Shown here in pieces: positions 33,914 to 45,622 of a DNA stretch of 64,000 nucleotides; the stretch's first letter is position 1; the number at the start of each line of letters is the position of its first letter. This DNA comes from Plumapathes pennacea (taxonomy: Eukaryota; Cnidaria; Anthozoa; Antipatharia; Myriopathidae), in the NCBI GenBank assembly GCA_964036295.1, contig OZ038472.1, positions 13,812,385-13,876,384 on the forward strand, in the 5' to 3' direction. The notes beneath the pieces were generated by a model. That model saw nothing but the letters and a program-made list of their open reading frames with translations, searched no databases and was not told the origin of the DNA. The position numbers and the translations under genes were made by a program.

Positions 33914-34817
33914 GCTGGGCCTAAGGGCCCAGCATATAATTGTTTTCACCCGAAAACCACAGCGTAGGTATCATGACAATTGGCCAAAGAAGTCCCCCAT
34001 CTAGGATTTTGAATTTTGATTGACGTGTAAGCAAAAATACTATATTTTGATTGGATAATGTTCACGTGCAAGCGGCGTGGAAGCCTTTCTTTTCTGGCTG
34101 AGTTTCAAAGTATGTAACGTGAGATTTTTGTTGGCGTATACTTGCGCTCTTGCGGTTTTTGTTCATTATATTCACTTTTGCATTTTTCTTCGTCCAGCTG
34201 GTTAAAACTAAGCGAAGTAAAGCAAACATAATCAAACGATACCATTTCGACAAGCTGAAATGGCTCCCGGCTGGGTTTTTCAGTTTTAACATAAGCTCAT
34301 CAAACAACCGTGAATTCATCAAAAACCGCGGTGATAATAGCTCAGAATGAAACAGGCCGACTGGAAATTTAGAAAGCTTGGTAGAAGAAACGCAATTTAG
34401 AAGGCGAAAAACAGGTAAGTAATCAAGCGCAGGCTAGATTAATCGTGGCCTGCGATTAGAAACAAATGTTCGAAGTCAAACTGTCAAAACAATTATGCAT
34501 GAAAATGAGATATGTCACGCAATTACTCCTAAACTCAAAATGTAGATTCTCTCATCCTTTTGAAGCAAATGTACGAGTGTTGTAATTATAACTTATAGTT
34601 TAATCAGGTTCATTTGAGTAAATCAAAAGCCAAGTTCCCCATACTGTATAATATTTTTTCGGGTGAGAAATTGAAAGAGAAAATTGAAGTTGATCACTCT
34701 TGGGAGTCTCGCTCTAGTTCAGAGATTGCTTATTCAACAATTCATATGGTGCGTGCGGACACTTGCCACACCAAACTTGAATCCCAGCATCTGTCGCGTT
34801 TTCACGCGACAAAACTT
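33914..34817. mobile_element. About 900-bp insertion with hairpins at both ends
   Basis: Defined by comparison with the uninterrupted left arm at about 30375. One end is the perfect hairpin TATGCTGGGCC-TAAG-GGCCCAGCATA (33912-33937). The other end carries TGTCGCG-TTTTCA-CGCGACA about 10 bp from the border. It has no coding capacity. Terminal hairpins without long inverted repeats suggest a rolling-circle type element, but the class is not settled. Confidence 0.55.
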
Positions 34818-34965
34818 GTTATAACTAGATACATTAAGCCTTCATCATGACAAAGTTTGGATAATTTTGATTTTTCTACCCTGCACGGCGTAGGTGATAT
34901 TTACACGAACTCGCTCTTAATAATATCCGGAGGCGTGTGGACGGGGCCAAAAATACCACCACCAT

Positions 34966-34998
34966 TACCCCCCCCCCCCCCCCCCCCCCCTCCCCCTC
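34966..34998. repeat. Poly(C) expansion in unit A1
   Basis: About 30 C (one T near the end) where unit A2 has only CATCACTACT and B1 has a short C run. It is a unit-specific length change. Confidence 0.85.
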
Positions 34999-35477
34999 CT
35001 TATAGCTTCCTGCCCGTCACTACTACACATTCCGGAAGGTGCGGTTTCGACCGTAGAACATTCCAGAACATTTCAGAACTTTCCGTTTCACCTTTCGCTG
35101 ACAATATCCCTATCAGTGAAGGTAGCATATTAGAATTTTGTTGGTTGAGAATTTTCAATTCAGGTTTTTCGGTTGCAAATCGTGTTTGCAAATCAACCAG
35201 TGTAACACCACCTTTATTAGTGGTTTGCATGTGACTTATGTGACTCATGTGAATTATCTTGGAAGTTATGCATTCTACAAAACCAATACGTTGGTATTTT
35301 CTATTTTATGTGCAATTTCTCCACCAATTGGTGGTTTGCACGATCGGGCATCGGAAAATTATCTTCTAAATCATTGATCTCAAACATAGTTTGGCACAAA
35401 AGCCAAGTCCGAGTCATCATCACCAGTCAAGCTGACGAAGCATCAGCTCAAACGGAATGCGAGGACCAATGAACATG

Positions 35478-38400
35478 AAGTCCATCTGACAAAGAGGGCG
35501 AAAATAGAGGATACAAATGAGAATCAAGTCGACTTTGATTACACACCGAACTAGTGTTGGACGAACCTGCTGCCCAGAAGTCTGCACTCGACCTTAAAGC
35601 TGGAGACTGCAGCATAGTTGCCAACATCATAAAATCAATATTGTTCATTGCCACTTCGAATTCTTCAGCTCAACATCTTTTCGTATAGCACTAATATAAC
35701 ACACATCCCACAAGACAACATAACAGTGCACACCATCACTTGTGAATTAACTGGACTGCACCCGATTTCAATTGAACCACACTATCTTTCGCGCACGAAA
35801 GCAATTTAAATGGTTTCTGGAAGGAAGCTTACCAAAAATTTTGAGTGAAAAAGCGCAGCAATTACTATCTGTTGATGTACTAGTTATATACTTGTATTGG
35901 CCACATAATTAAATCTCTACTGTACGTTTGTGATGATGTTACGATTTATTGTCAAGGTCTTATAGTCATCAGTAAATATTGATAAGCCGTTTTGCTGAGC
36001 ATATTTCAGCACCTACAATTATCAGATTAGTTCACAGCGACCGGAAAAGTTCAGGAAACTCAGAACAAGTGTCTTTTGACGGCCACCTCCCTTCAACGAC
36101 CAGCTGTGTTTTTTCCCAGCAAAACGGGCTCCCAATCCCGAAGAATAACTTTTCCACAACAGCCATAGAATCAGCAACAGGTTTGCGATGTGAATGTTTT
36201 ACGAAACTGATTCATTGTACCGATTATGGAATTAAATTGCTTGGGCAAAACAAAGTTCTTCCAATTGGCTGTAACCACCTGAAACAAAATAGTATGCAAA
36301 TATGATACTGACACATGTCTCCTTCAATTCCATCACGTGGCTTGTGGCCGACTCTTACCATGTGATAATACGCGCGGAATGCCTTGTCCTCCAAGAGTTA
36401 TACAATTTAGAATGCTCGAATGTTCGAATGAAAACCGGATCACGTCTAGCTATAAGTTGTGTATAATTTTTAATTACTTGTTTGTATTCTTGTAGTTTTG
36501 TCGGGACTGTTGTACTTTTTTTTTCTTTACTGGATGCTTTCGCTATTTATTGGTGAAACTTTGAGCTTTCAGTGTACTACTGGATTGTTTATACGCGGTC
36601 CGAATCTGTCTGCGCATTCTGCAGTATAACCGAAGTTATAAATTATACCGGAGGACATATAGTATGTTTTTGTTTTCAAAATTCATCGCTGAAAGTGAGA
36701 TCCATCGATCTGAGTTTGGAGTAAGATAGGTGGCAGTGCCCTAGTTGTGAAGGCACTGTCGCAGGAAAATTGCACGTCTAATCGATCAGGGAAGGAATCA
36801 GTTGACACTGGCCTGCTTTTAGCCTGGATTGAACGGTTCAGATAGAGATTCCACTCCTTTTTACGTATTTTAGTGGCCTTTATGTGTGTTACGGCGGTTT
36901 AAAACTGTCTTGGCAATAGTATAATCTTTGTTTGTGACGAACAGTTTAATTATTGAGCTGTGTACATCCTGCCCATGTTCCAAAGACAAACGTAGTTCAT
37001 CTGCAGCTCAGTCAATGTACAAGCCCACATGGCATAGCTGAATTAGTGCAGTGCAAATGAAATCGCCCTATTCTCAAGGCTAAATCAAAGCACTCACAAA
37101 CGGGAACCACTGTGTCTCGGAAGAGAGAAGGAATTAAACTTCGCGGCCATGTTTGAACCCTTGCAAGTAGAGTAGTTTTAGAAGTGGTGCTATCAAGGCT
37201 AAAGTCATCGCCCGTACATTGTGTTCTTAGTGATATATTTTATTACACTATATACCATCAATGCCGTTATCTTTTCACTTGGAGCGATAGAGGCTCGAGT
37301 GTTCAAATAAGTTGGGTTTATTGGCCTTGAGCGGTGCATGCATCTGCCCTTCCAGCGACAGTTTGCCTTGCGTTTTATAATACACATCGACCACGGCGTA
37401 TCGAGTTCAAATTGGGATTTATACTGCCGGTTTCTTTACTCAAATGAATCAGTACCATTTATGAATTCTAGTACTACATGTATGTATCACAAGAAAACGC
37501 CAAAACCAGAACTCTATGAGAATATTGTAATCCCACGGCCAAAAGCCATGGTTGACTCAACCTGAACTGACATACAACATTAGCTAAGAGTTCAACCTCT
37601 GAAATACAAGCTCTGATAAATGGGCACTCCTACCTAGGGTGCGTTTAATTGACCGTATTTCGGAATAGGAATGGCTAAAATGATCCAAAGTTTTGCTTGT
37701 TCTGGGGAAAACATTTTCCTGATTTGTTTTCAAAACCTTCACGCTGACATTTCGAACAGTTCCCGATACATCTTGACATAATTCCGGCTCCAAAGCAAAA
37801 CATTTTATCAATTGGGGCCCGGTTTTCAAAGCGTCGCTGTTCCTATTTCTCTCATTTGGTTTTCTTTTGACAGAAATTCTTTAAAAAAGACGTCGGCTTT
37901 TCTCGGCTTCAGTTAAATGAATGAGGAAAAAATAGAGACAATTCACCGACTTGGAGCGGAGTTATCCGCAAAAACACAAAGGAAAACCGCAAAAATGCAC
38001 AAGATCAGCATTTGCGCATGTGCACGATACCTGCTCGTGCATTTCTCCTGAACGGGCAGTTCTTTTTCCGGTGTCTGTATCTTACGCCAAAAACGCGCCT
38101 GATTCAGTCTGAGGTTTTGTACGATTAGCTAGTTTTTCATAGCTAAACGCTTTGGAAAACTATATCAAAGCGGAAACGGAAGTCAAAAAGCTGTCAGCAA
38201 TCAGCTGTCATAATTTGATGTAAGGCGAGTTTGCACAAAACCGCCAATTTCATTCAGGAATTGTCACAGCGAGCCGCTCCAGCGGCTTTGAGTTTTTCCT
38301 CCGTTTTTCAGTCGTTGAACAGTGAATAATCCAACCAGAACCTGTATGCGATGGGAAATATTGCACTGAAAGAAATCTTGGACGTTCAACTGAGTTTACG

Positions 38401-40511
38401 GACGACATTGAGGAAAAACTCGAGAATTAGCTAGAATTCAAATCGCATCGTGATGAGGAAACCTAAAAGTTGTATGGCAAGGTATTGCTCCCGAATTAAT
38501 TGTTTTACAATGGAAGTACTACATGTCTGGCCTGAGAAACACTACCAGCCGGATTCGCGAAAGAGTGTAATTTTTACGGTGAGTCATTTGTAAGACTTTG
38601 GACCGAAGTACGCCTGTGCACGATGAAAGCAATATGACAGCAGGAAAAATACAAAATATTTATCAGTGGACGTTCAGGTATGCCTGGTTTTTCTTATCCA
38701 GTGTTTACTATCTTTCCTCGTTTTATCATTTGTGGTTTCCTACCGAATTACAGTCGCAAAGTGAAGTTTATGCAATCGAGTTCACGTCATTCAGCTGTGT
38801 TATTGTGCTCTTGACTCGTTTCTTGTCACTACTGTCAACACTATAAGTCAAGAAATTGAAGGAAAAATATATATATTTGTTTTTTACCGGGCTTGGTCGG
38901 TCCGTATAGGGTAAAACTGTGCTATCGGCATTGATACGGACCGAGGCAACAACTATTCGGGCACAATTTTCCTCTATTACGGACCTCCTGCCCGGTAAAT
39001 AACCTATATTTCTTGAAGATGGAAAAGGTTTCTTGTGTTTGCCAGGTATTTGCTGGTCGCACATGTCCCTTGTGTGATCGATGTGTCTTTCGGAGTCAGA
39101 TTCTTGATGTGGAAGACGAGTGGGCCAAGATGAAATTTCGGCTTACTCAGTGTTTCGCGCGTCAAAAAACTATTTCGAGCCACCTTAATTTCAGAGCCAC
39201 TGTTGATGCTCTTGCAAAGCAAGCTCAAAAAAAAAGCCCGAACCCATTTTAGTTCGCGCCACCCCGGCACGAACGACACAAGCATACATATTAGCGGAAG
39301 CACGAGAGTCACTTTTTTGTGCGGCGTTTGTAAACACCAGACTAAGAGAACTATAGCGAAAATCCGCAGGCCCTCTCCCCGATTGCAATTAGTCCGTGTG
39401 AGAACTAGTTTTGGTTTGCGACTGGGCAAACATGAATTGTATCAACATAAGATGTTGTATTAAAACGCCAAGTGATGCACTATGATGGCTGATCTTTGAT
39501 GATGGCTGAGTCAGTGAACGACCTTCAAAGCTCCGCCCGAATCGGATATTCAATTCAATAGCAGAACATATTATAGTGAAGGCTACCTTTTGCGAAGTTG
39601 CTAGTGGTAGTAGCTAGTTTACCTGTGACATTTTATACTTGACGGTCATACGGTTGATGAATCCGCAACTTTTTGAAAACGCTTCCCAGAGTGGATTTTT
39701 TTAATACGCTGTGAATACGGCGTCGTGTGGACGGTCGAATCCGTATATTTTTGAATACGCTGATCAAAAAGTTTCGGATTTATCAACCGTATTCACCGGA
39801 TACGTGTGGACGGGAGGCCAATCCGCAACAAAAAAGTTGCGGATTTATAAATATCCGGAGGCGTGTGGACGGGGCCAATAATACCATCACCATCACTACT
39901 ACACATTCCGGAAGGTGCGGTTTCGACCGTAGAACATTCCAGAACATTTCAGAACTTTCCGTTTCACCTTTCGCTGGCAATATCCCTATCAGTGAAGGTA
40001 GCATATTAGAAATAATTTTGTTGGTTGAGAATTTTCAATTCAGGTTTTTCGGTTGCAAATCGTCTTTGCAAATCAACCAATGTAACACCACCTTTATTAG
40101 TGGTTTGCATGTGACTTCATCAAAAATTATCTTGGAAGTTATGCATTCTACAAAACCAATACGTTGGTATTTTCTATTTTATGTGCAATTTCTCCACCAA
40201 TTGGTGGTTTGCACGATCGGGCATCAGAAAATTATCTTCTAAATCATTGATCTCAAACACAGTTTGATGTCTCGAATCGATAGGTATGTTGAAAATACAT
40301 CACTAGGCAAAATTATAGAGAAATTGCACACTGCGGTGTGAGTTTATCGAGACCTGATTTCCGACGAAATTTAATAGGGCTTTGTATGGAGCCGGCATGT
40401 TGGTGTACAGCTTCTGTACAGAAGCACAAAAGCCAAGTCCGAGTCATCATCACCAGTCAAGCTGACGAAGCATCAGCTCAAACGGAATGCGAGGACCAAT
40501 GAAAATGAAGT
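35478..40511. repeat. Family A unit 2, full-length (about 5.03 kb)
   Basis: Starts TCCATCTGACAAAGAGGGCG and ends AATGAAAATGAAGT, the same junction as between units 1 and 2. It is the most complete unit, holding the uninterrupted GGCCCCGTCC MITE remnant (39659-39876) and the Harbinger-like remnant at 37637. No supported gene. Confidence 0.85.
39659..39876. mobile_element. GGCCCCGTCC-type MITE, 5'-truncated, in unit A2
   Basis: Same 5' truncation as unit A1 but without the foldback. It ends CGTGTGGACGGGGCC at 39876. Several internal GTCCACACG/CGTGTGGAC words show it was built from nested copies. Confidence 0.8.
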
Positions 40512-42288
40512 GGATCATTCCCGTTTCCTGGGAATCGAGACTCGTAAAAAAACATCGTACTCGATTACGAGAAACGAGCACGATTGTTACCGCGTCTCGT
40601 TCCATTGAGACTCGATGACGCAATCGAGTCTCGTTTTAGATAATCGAGTCTCGTTTTTTTAATCGAGACTCGTTTTATAATCCAAAATAGAATTTTAAGT
40701 TTTCGACTTAAAGAAGACAATCAAGACTAGGTTTCTTTCGAGACTCGGTTTGTAGTTTTTCTTTCGAGACTCGTTTTAGGCATTCGAGGACTTCTGGAAT
40801 CTGGGTCCAAGTATCAAACAGATGCAGTTTTGGGAGGCAGGGAGAGGGGGTGGGGAGAGGAAGGGGGTGGGGAGGGGGTGTCTGAACTACTTTTGTGACA
40901 TGAAAACTCAAACTCAAACCTTGAGTATGATCTGGGAAAAAAAAAGAAAAAAACGGAGCCCATGTAATGATGAATGGAGCCCATGATACTTGTCAACTTT
41001 ATTGAAGGATCTCACGTCATGGCAATGCAGTCGAACCCCGCTGTTGACCATGAGAAAAAAAGTTTGAAATAGTGGGGTTTTAAAATAACCAAGCTACTTA
41101 AGTTTATCCAAAGACTTCGAAATAATGGGGACTTCATCTTTAATAAACTTTAATTATTACATTTAATTGTTAAATTTAATTATTACTTGTTTTAAGGAAA
41201 TGGGTTAGCATTTTTTTACCACCAAATTTATCATGAGTAATAAATTTCCCTACAAATCAGAAATACATACACATATTCTGGGTAACAACTGCAAGCAGCA
41301 AATTGTCACCACCCTGTTATAATTTAATCTGGAATAAAAAGATATTAAAATATAATGATATTAATAAGCAGAACAATATTTATGTGTGAAAAATATGAAT
41401 CACACGCACAGGTCAAGTACAGGTGCACCAATGAAAGAGTAATCATAGACATCATGACCTCTGAAATAGTTGTTTTTATTAAATTGTTTACTAAACAATT
41501 TGTTTACTTTTATTAAACTGTAATACAAAATGCAAAATTCCATTACACTGTGATTCACAGAGTTTTGCTTAAACCATACAACGCTAAACAGTAGTGGACT
41601 ATATAAAGTTATTTGGTCTGTTGTCTCTCTTTTTCGTCTTTCTCTCTGTTGTTTTCCTGCAAAAGAACAGAACAGATGGGGAATACACAGCCCACATGCG
41701 AACAGTATGTAATACATGAGTAGATCATGTATTACACATTGCTCACAAATGGGCTGTATAATCCCCTTGAATGTATTCTTTGCAGCTGATTGGGTAATGA
41801 ATTTATCATATAATATTGCTAATGTCAGCTCCAACCCAAAATCCCCTTATCTTCACTATGGTTTATCAGTAATTGTTGTGAAATGAACTATTATTTTGTG
41901 TCCATGTTCGAATAAGCGTCCAAATGTTGCAGTACACTCGTGTCAATGTAATTCCTAAGATCCAGTCACAGAGTGGCTTATGGAAAGCCTGGTCACAGTG
42001 TGTCCATGTTCGATTAAGATTGCTGAAGATCCGGTCAGAGGGTGTCCTGGCTCACGGAGAGCCTGGTCACAGAGTGTACATGTTCGATTAAGCGTCTAAA
42101 TGTTGCAGTAGACCAGTGTCCATGTAATTGCTCAAGATCCGGTCACAGGGTGTCCTGGCTCACGGAGAGCCTGGTCACAGAGTGTCCATGTTCGATTAAG
42201 CGCCTAAATGTTGCAGTACACTAGTGTCCATGTAATTGCCTAAGATCCGGTCACAGGGTGTCCGATTCCCAGAAAACGGGAATGATCC
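40512..42288. mobile_element. 1.78-kb non-autonomous DNA transposon with 26-bp TIRs and 8-bp target duplication
   Basis: Ends GGATCATTCCCGTTT and, inverted, the same word followed by TCTGGGAATCG (one mismatch over 26 bp). Flanks are AATGAAGT (40504-40511) and GATGAAGT (42289-42296). The unoccupied site in unit A1 has CATGAAGT once, so this is a real insertion with an 8-bp duplication, as in hAT, P or Zisupton groups. The left subterminal region has many copies of TCGAGACTCG or CGAGTCTCG (40535-40790). The right has tandem copies of GTCCATGTTCGATTAAGCG and GATCCGGTCACAGGGTGTCC (about 41900-42260). No transposase frame. Confidence 0.88.
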
Positions 42289-45110
42289 GATGAAGTCCAT
42301 GTGACAAAGAGGGCGAAAATGGAGGATACAAATGAGAATCAAATCGACTTCGATTACACACCGAACTAGTGTTGGACGAGCCTGCTGCCCAGAAGTCTGC
42401 ACTCTACCTTAAAGCTGGAGACTGCAACATAGTTGCCAACATCATAAAATCAATATTGTTCATTGCCACTTCGAATTCTTCAGCTCAACATCTTTTCGCA
42501 TAGCACTAATATAACACACATCCCACAAGACAACATAACAGTGCACACCATCACTTGTGAATTAACTGGACTGCACCTGATTTCAATTGAACCACACTAT
42601 CTTTCGCACACGAAAGAAGCCTCTTATTCGGAATTTAAATGGTTTCTGGAAGGAAGCTTACCAAAAATTTTGAGTGAAAAAGCGCAGCAATTACTATCTG
42701 TTGATGTACTAGTTTTATACTTGTATTGGCCACATAATTAAATCTCTACTGTACGTTTGTGATGATGTTACGATTTATTGTCAAGGTCTTTTAGTCATCA
42801 GTAAATATTGATAAGCCGTTTTGCTGAGCATATTTCAGCACCTACAATTATCAGATTAGTTCACAGCGACGAGAAAAGTTCAGGAAACTCAGAACAAGTG
42901 TCTTTTGACGGCCACCTTCCTTCAACGACCAGCTGTGTTTTTTCCCAGCAAAACGGGCTCCCAATCCCGAAGAATAACTTTTCCACAACAGCCATAGAAT
43001 CAGCAACAGGTTTGCGATGTGAATGTTTACGAAACTGATTCATTGTACCGATTATGGAATTAAATTGCTTGGGCAAAACAAAGTTCTTCCAACCACCTGA
43101 AACAAAATAGTATGCAAATATGATACTGACACATGTCTCCTTCAATTCCATCACGTGGCTTGTGGCCGACTCTTATCAATCCATGTGATAATACGCGCGG
43201 AATGCCTTGTCCTCCAAGAGTGATACAATTTAGAATGCTCGAATGTTCGAATGAAAACCGGATCACGTCTAGCTATAAGTTGTGTATAATTTTTAATTAC
43301 TTGTTTGTATTCTTGTAGTTTTGTCGGGACTGTTGTACTTTTTTTTTCTTTATTGGATGCTTTCGCTATTTATTGGTGAAACTTTGAGCTTTCAGTGTAC
43401 TACTGGATTGTTTATACGCGGTCCGAATCTGTCTGCGCATTCTGCAGTATAACCAAAGTTATAAATTATACCGGAGGACATATAGTATGTTTTTGTTTTC
43501 AAAATTCATCGCTGAAAGTGAGATCCATCGATCTGAGTTTGGACTAAGATAGGTGGCAGTGCCCTAGTTGTGAAGGCACTGTCGCAGGAAAATTGCACGT
43601 CTAATCGATCAGGGAAGGAATCAGTTGACACTGGCCTGCTTTTAGCCTGGATTGAACGGTTCAGATAGAGATTCCACTCCTTTTTACGTATTTTAGTGGC
43701 CTTTATGTGTGTTACGGCGGTTTAAAACTGTCTTGGCAATAGTATAATCTTTGTTTGTGACGAACAGTTTAATTATTGAGCTGTGTACATCCTGCCCATG
43801 TTCCAAAGACAAACGTAGTTCATCTGCAGCTCAGTCAATCTACAAGCCCACATGGCATAGCTGAATTAGTGCAGTGCAAATGAAATCGTCCTATTCTCAA
43901 GGCTAAACCATAGCACCCAAAAACGAGAACAACTGTGTCTCGGAAGAGAGAAGGAATTAAACTTCGCGGCCATGTTTGAACCCTTGCAAGTAGAGTAGTT
44001 TTAGAAGTGGTGCTATCAAGGCTAAAGTCATCGCCCGTACATTGTGTTCTTAGTGATATATTTTATTACACTATATACCATCAATGCCGTTAACTTTTCA
44101 CTTGGAACGATAGAGGCTCGAGTGTTCAAATAAGGTGGGTTTATTGGCCTTGAGCGGTGCATGCATCTGCCCTTCCAGCGACAGTTTGCCTTGCGTTTTA
44201 TAATACACATCGACCACGGCGTATCGAGTTCAAATTGGGATTTATACTGCCGGTTTCTTTACTCAAATGAATCAGTACCATTTATGAATTCTAGTACTAC
44301 ATGTATGTATCACAAGAAAACGCCAAAACCAGAACTCTATGAGAATATTGTAATCCCACGGCCAAAAGCCATGGTTGACTCAACCTGAACTGACATACAA
44401 CATTAGCTAAGAGTTCAACCTCTGAAATAAAAGCTCTGATAAATGGGCACTCCTACCTAGGGTGCGTTTGATTGACCGTATTTCGGAATAGGAATGGCTA
44501 AAATGATCCAAAGTTTTGCTTGTTCTGGGGAAAAGATTTTTCGGGGTTGTTTTCAAAACTTTCACGCTGACATTTCGAACAGCTCCCGATACATCTTGAC
44601 ATAATTCCGGCTCCAAAGTAAAACATTTTATCAATTGGGGCCCGGTTTTTCAAAGCATCGCTATTCCTATTCCGGAATAGACCCAATCGAACGCGCTCCC
44701 ATTGTTTGATCAGCACATTCCTAAATGGGCCAATAAACATCATACCCGAACCATCATAAACAGGATACACTACTTAATATGTATGTCGACCCAAAGAAAA
44801 CCAATATTTGATTAGCGATAATTTTCATGTGTCTGTGCACTACAAGGGAAGCTTTCCAGACTGGATTGAACCGTTAGAGTACACTGCCTGTGGTTTTATT
44901 GTGTCGGACTGTAAACATTCTTCCTTGATATTTATAAAAGAAAAGTCGCGGGAAAGAAGTCAACACAGTACTGATATCAACTTTATCATTAAAAGAATGA
45001 AGACCATGCTAAGCAGCGTATCTTGGATGACATGCAGAAAGCCTCCCTCTATCGGAAACAATACCTGGAAAACAATACAACATATAAGTTTACATTTTTC
45101 ATCACCTGGC
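42289..45110. repeat. Family A unit 3 (3'-truncated)
   Basis: Continues directly from unit 2 after the transposon. It is co-linear with units 1 and 2 to about 44640, then differs: units 3 and 4 keep the complete Harbinger-like MITE and a tail (AACCCAAAGAAAAC-type words, GGATACACTA, CACTACAAGGGA) that units 1 and 2 lack. Confidence 0.8.
44460..44699. mobile_element. Complete Harbinger-like MITE in unit A3
   Basis: Left GGGTGCGTTTGATTGACCGT and right (complement) GGGAGCGCGTTCGATTGG are inverted, both followed inward by TTCGGAATAGGAAT or TCCGGAATAGGAAT. 240 bp, non-coding. Confidence 0.8.
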
Positions 45111-45622
45111 TGGGTTGGTTGAGCACGTCCGCGACAATCATCGAACAGCTCTTTAAAACCGAGAACACACTGTAAAATGAAGAATAACAAGCTGAAAATG
45201 GGATCACATTCCTTACTATTTATAAAGCTTACAAAGCTAAAAATTGACTAAAGATCATTTCCAAAGTATTTTTGTGCGATAATGTGCTTCGGCGACAGCC
45301 CTTTGAAATTACCGCGCAAACAACATGTAATCAAAAGCGATTACCAAAACAAAGACAGTGATAGGTCAATACCACCATGCCTGCTATCGGAGAACCGTAT
45401 AATTCATGACAATACCCTATCGAATCGCCTTGAATACATCGCACCCGCAACGAGCACGCGAAACGACGTGTTTCATAAGGATAAACCGATTTGATCCTTA
45501 TTTACAGGAGGTCAAAGCAGTTAAAGTTTTGACGACAATACACAAAGCTAGTCGCACATGTCAAAGAGACACGGGCTTTGTTTCCGTTGGTGATCAAACT
45601 TTGTATTGTGGTATGGACTATA
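45111..45622. other. Spacer with an older repeat shared with 58.2 kb
   Basis: About 45505-45600 (CGCACATGTCAAAG, GGGCTTTGTTTCCGTTGG) matches about 58240-58295 (CGCACATGTCAAAG, GGCTTTCTTTCCGTTGG). No gene was seen. Confidence 0.5.

Larger units (their letters stand above)
30267..34917. mobile_element. Foldback element with 1.3-kb inverted arms inserted in a MITE
   Basis: Left arm 30267-31587 (from AGAGCGAGTTCGTGTAAATA) and right arm 31994-34917 are reverse complements over about 1.3 kb at roughly 97% identity, around a 406-bp loop that is mostly AT-rich. The right arm carries two extra insertions (about 32984-33683 and 33914-34817); removing them leaves 1.30 kb, equal to the left arm. The insertion site is certain because unit A2 has the same MITE uninterrupted. 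I saw no transposase. A transcript through it would form a long hairpin. Confidence 0.85.
26450..35477. repeat. Family A unit 1 (5'-truncated), split by a 4.65-kb foldback
   Basis: 26450-30266 plus 34918-35477 are co-linear with unit 2 at 36049-40511 at about 97% identity by eye. The unit lacks the first 570 bp present in units 2 and 3, and lacks about 158 bp that unit 2 has near 40267-40424. It runs without a break into unit 2 at 35478, so the units are head to tail. Open frames conserved between units, such as the 75-residue frame at 27749, differ almost only by replacement changes and are not supported as genes. Confidence 0.85.
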
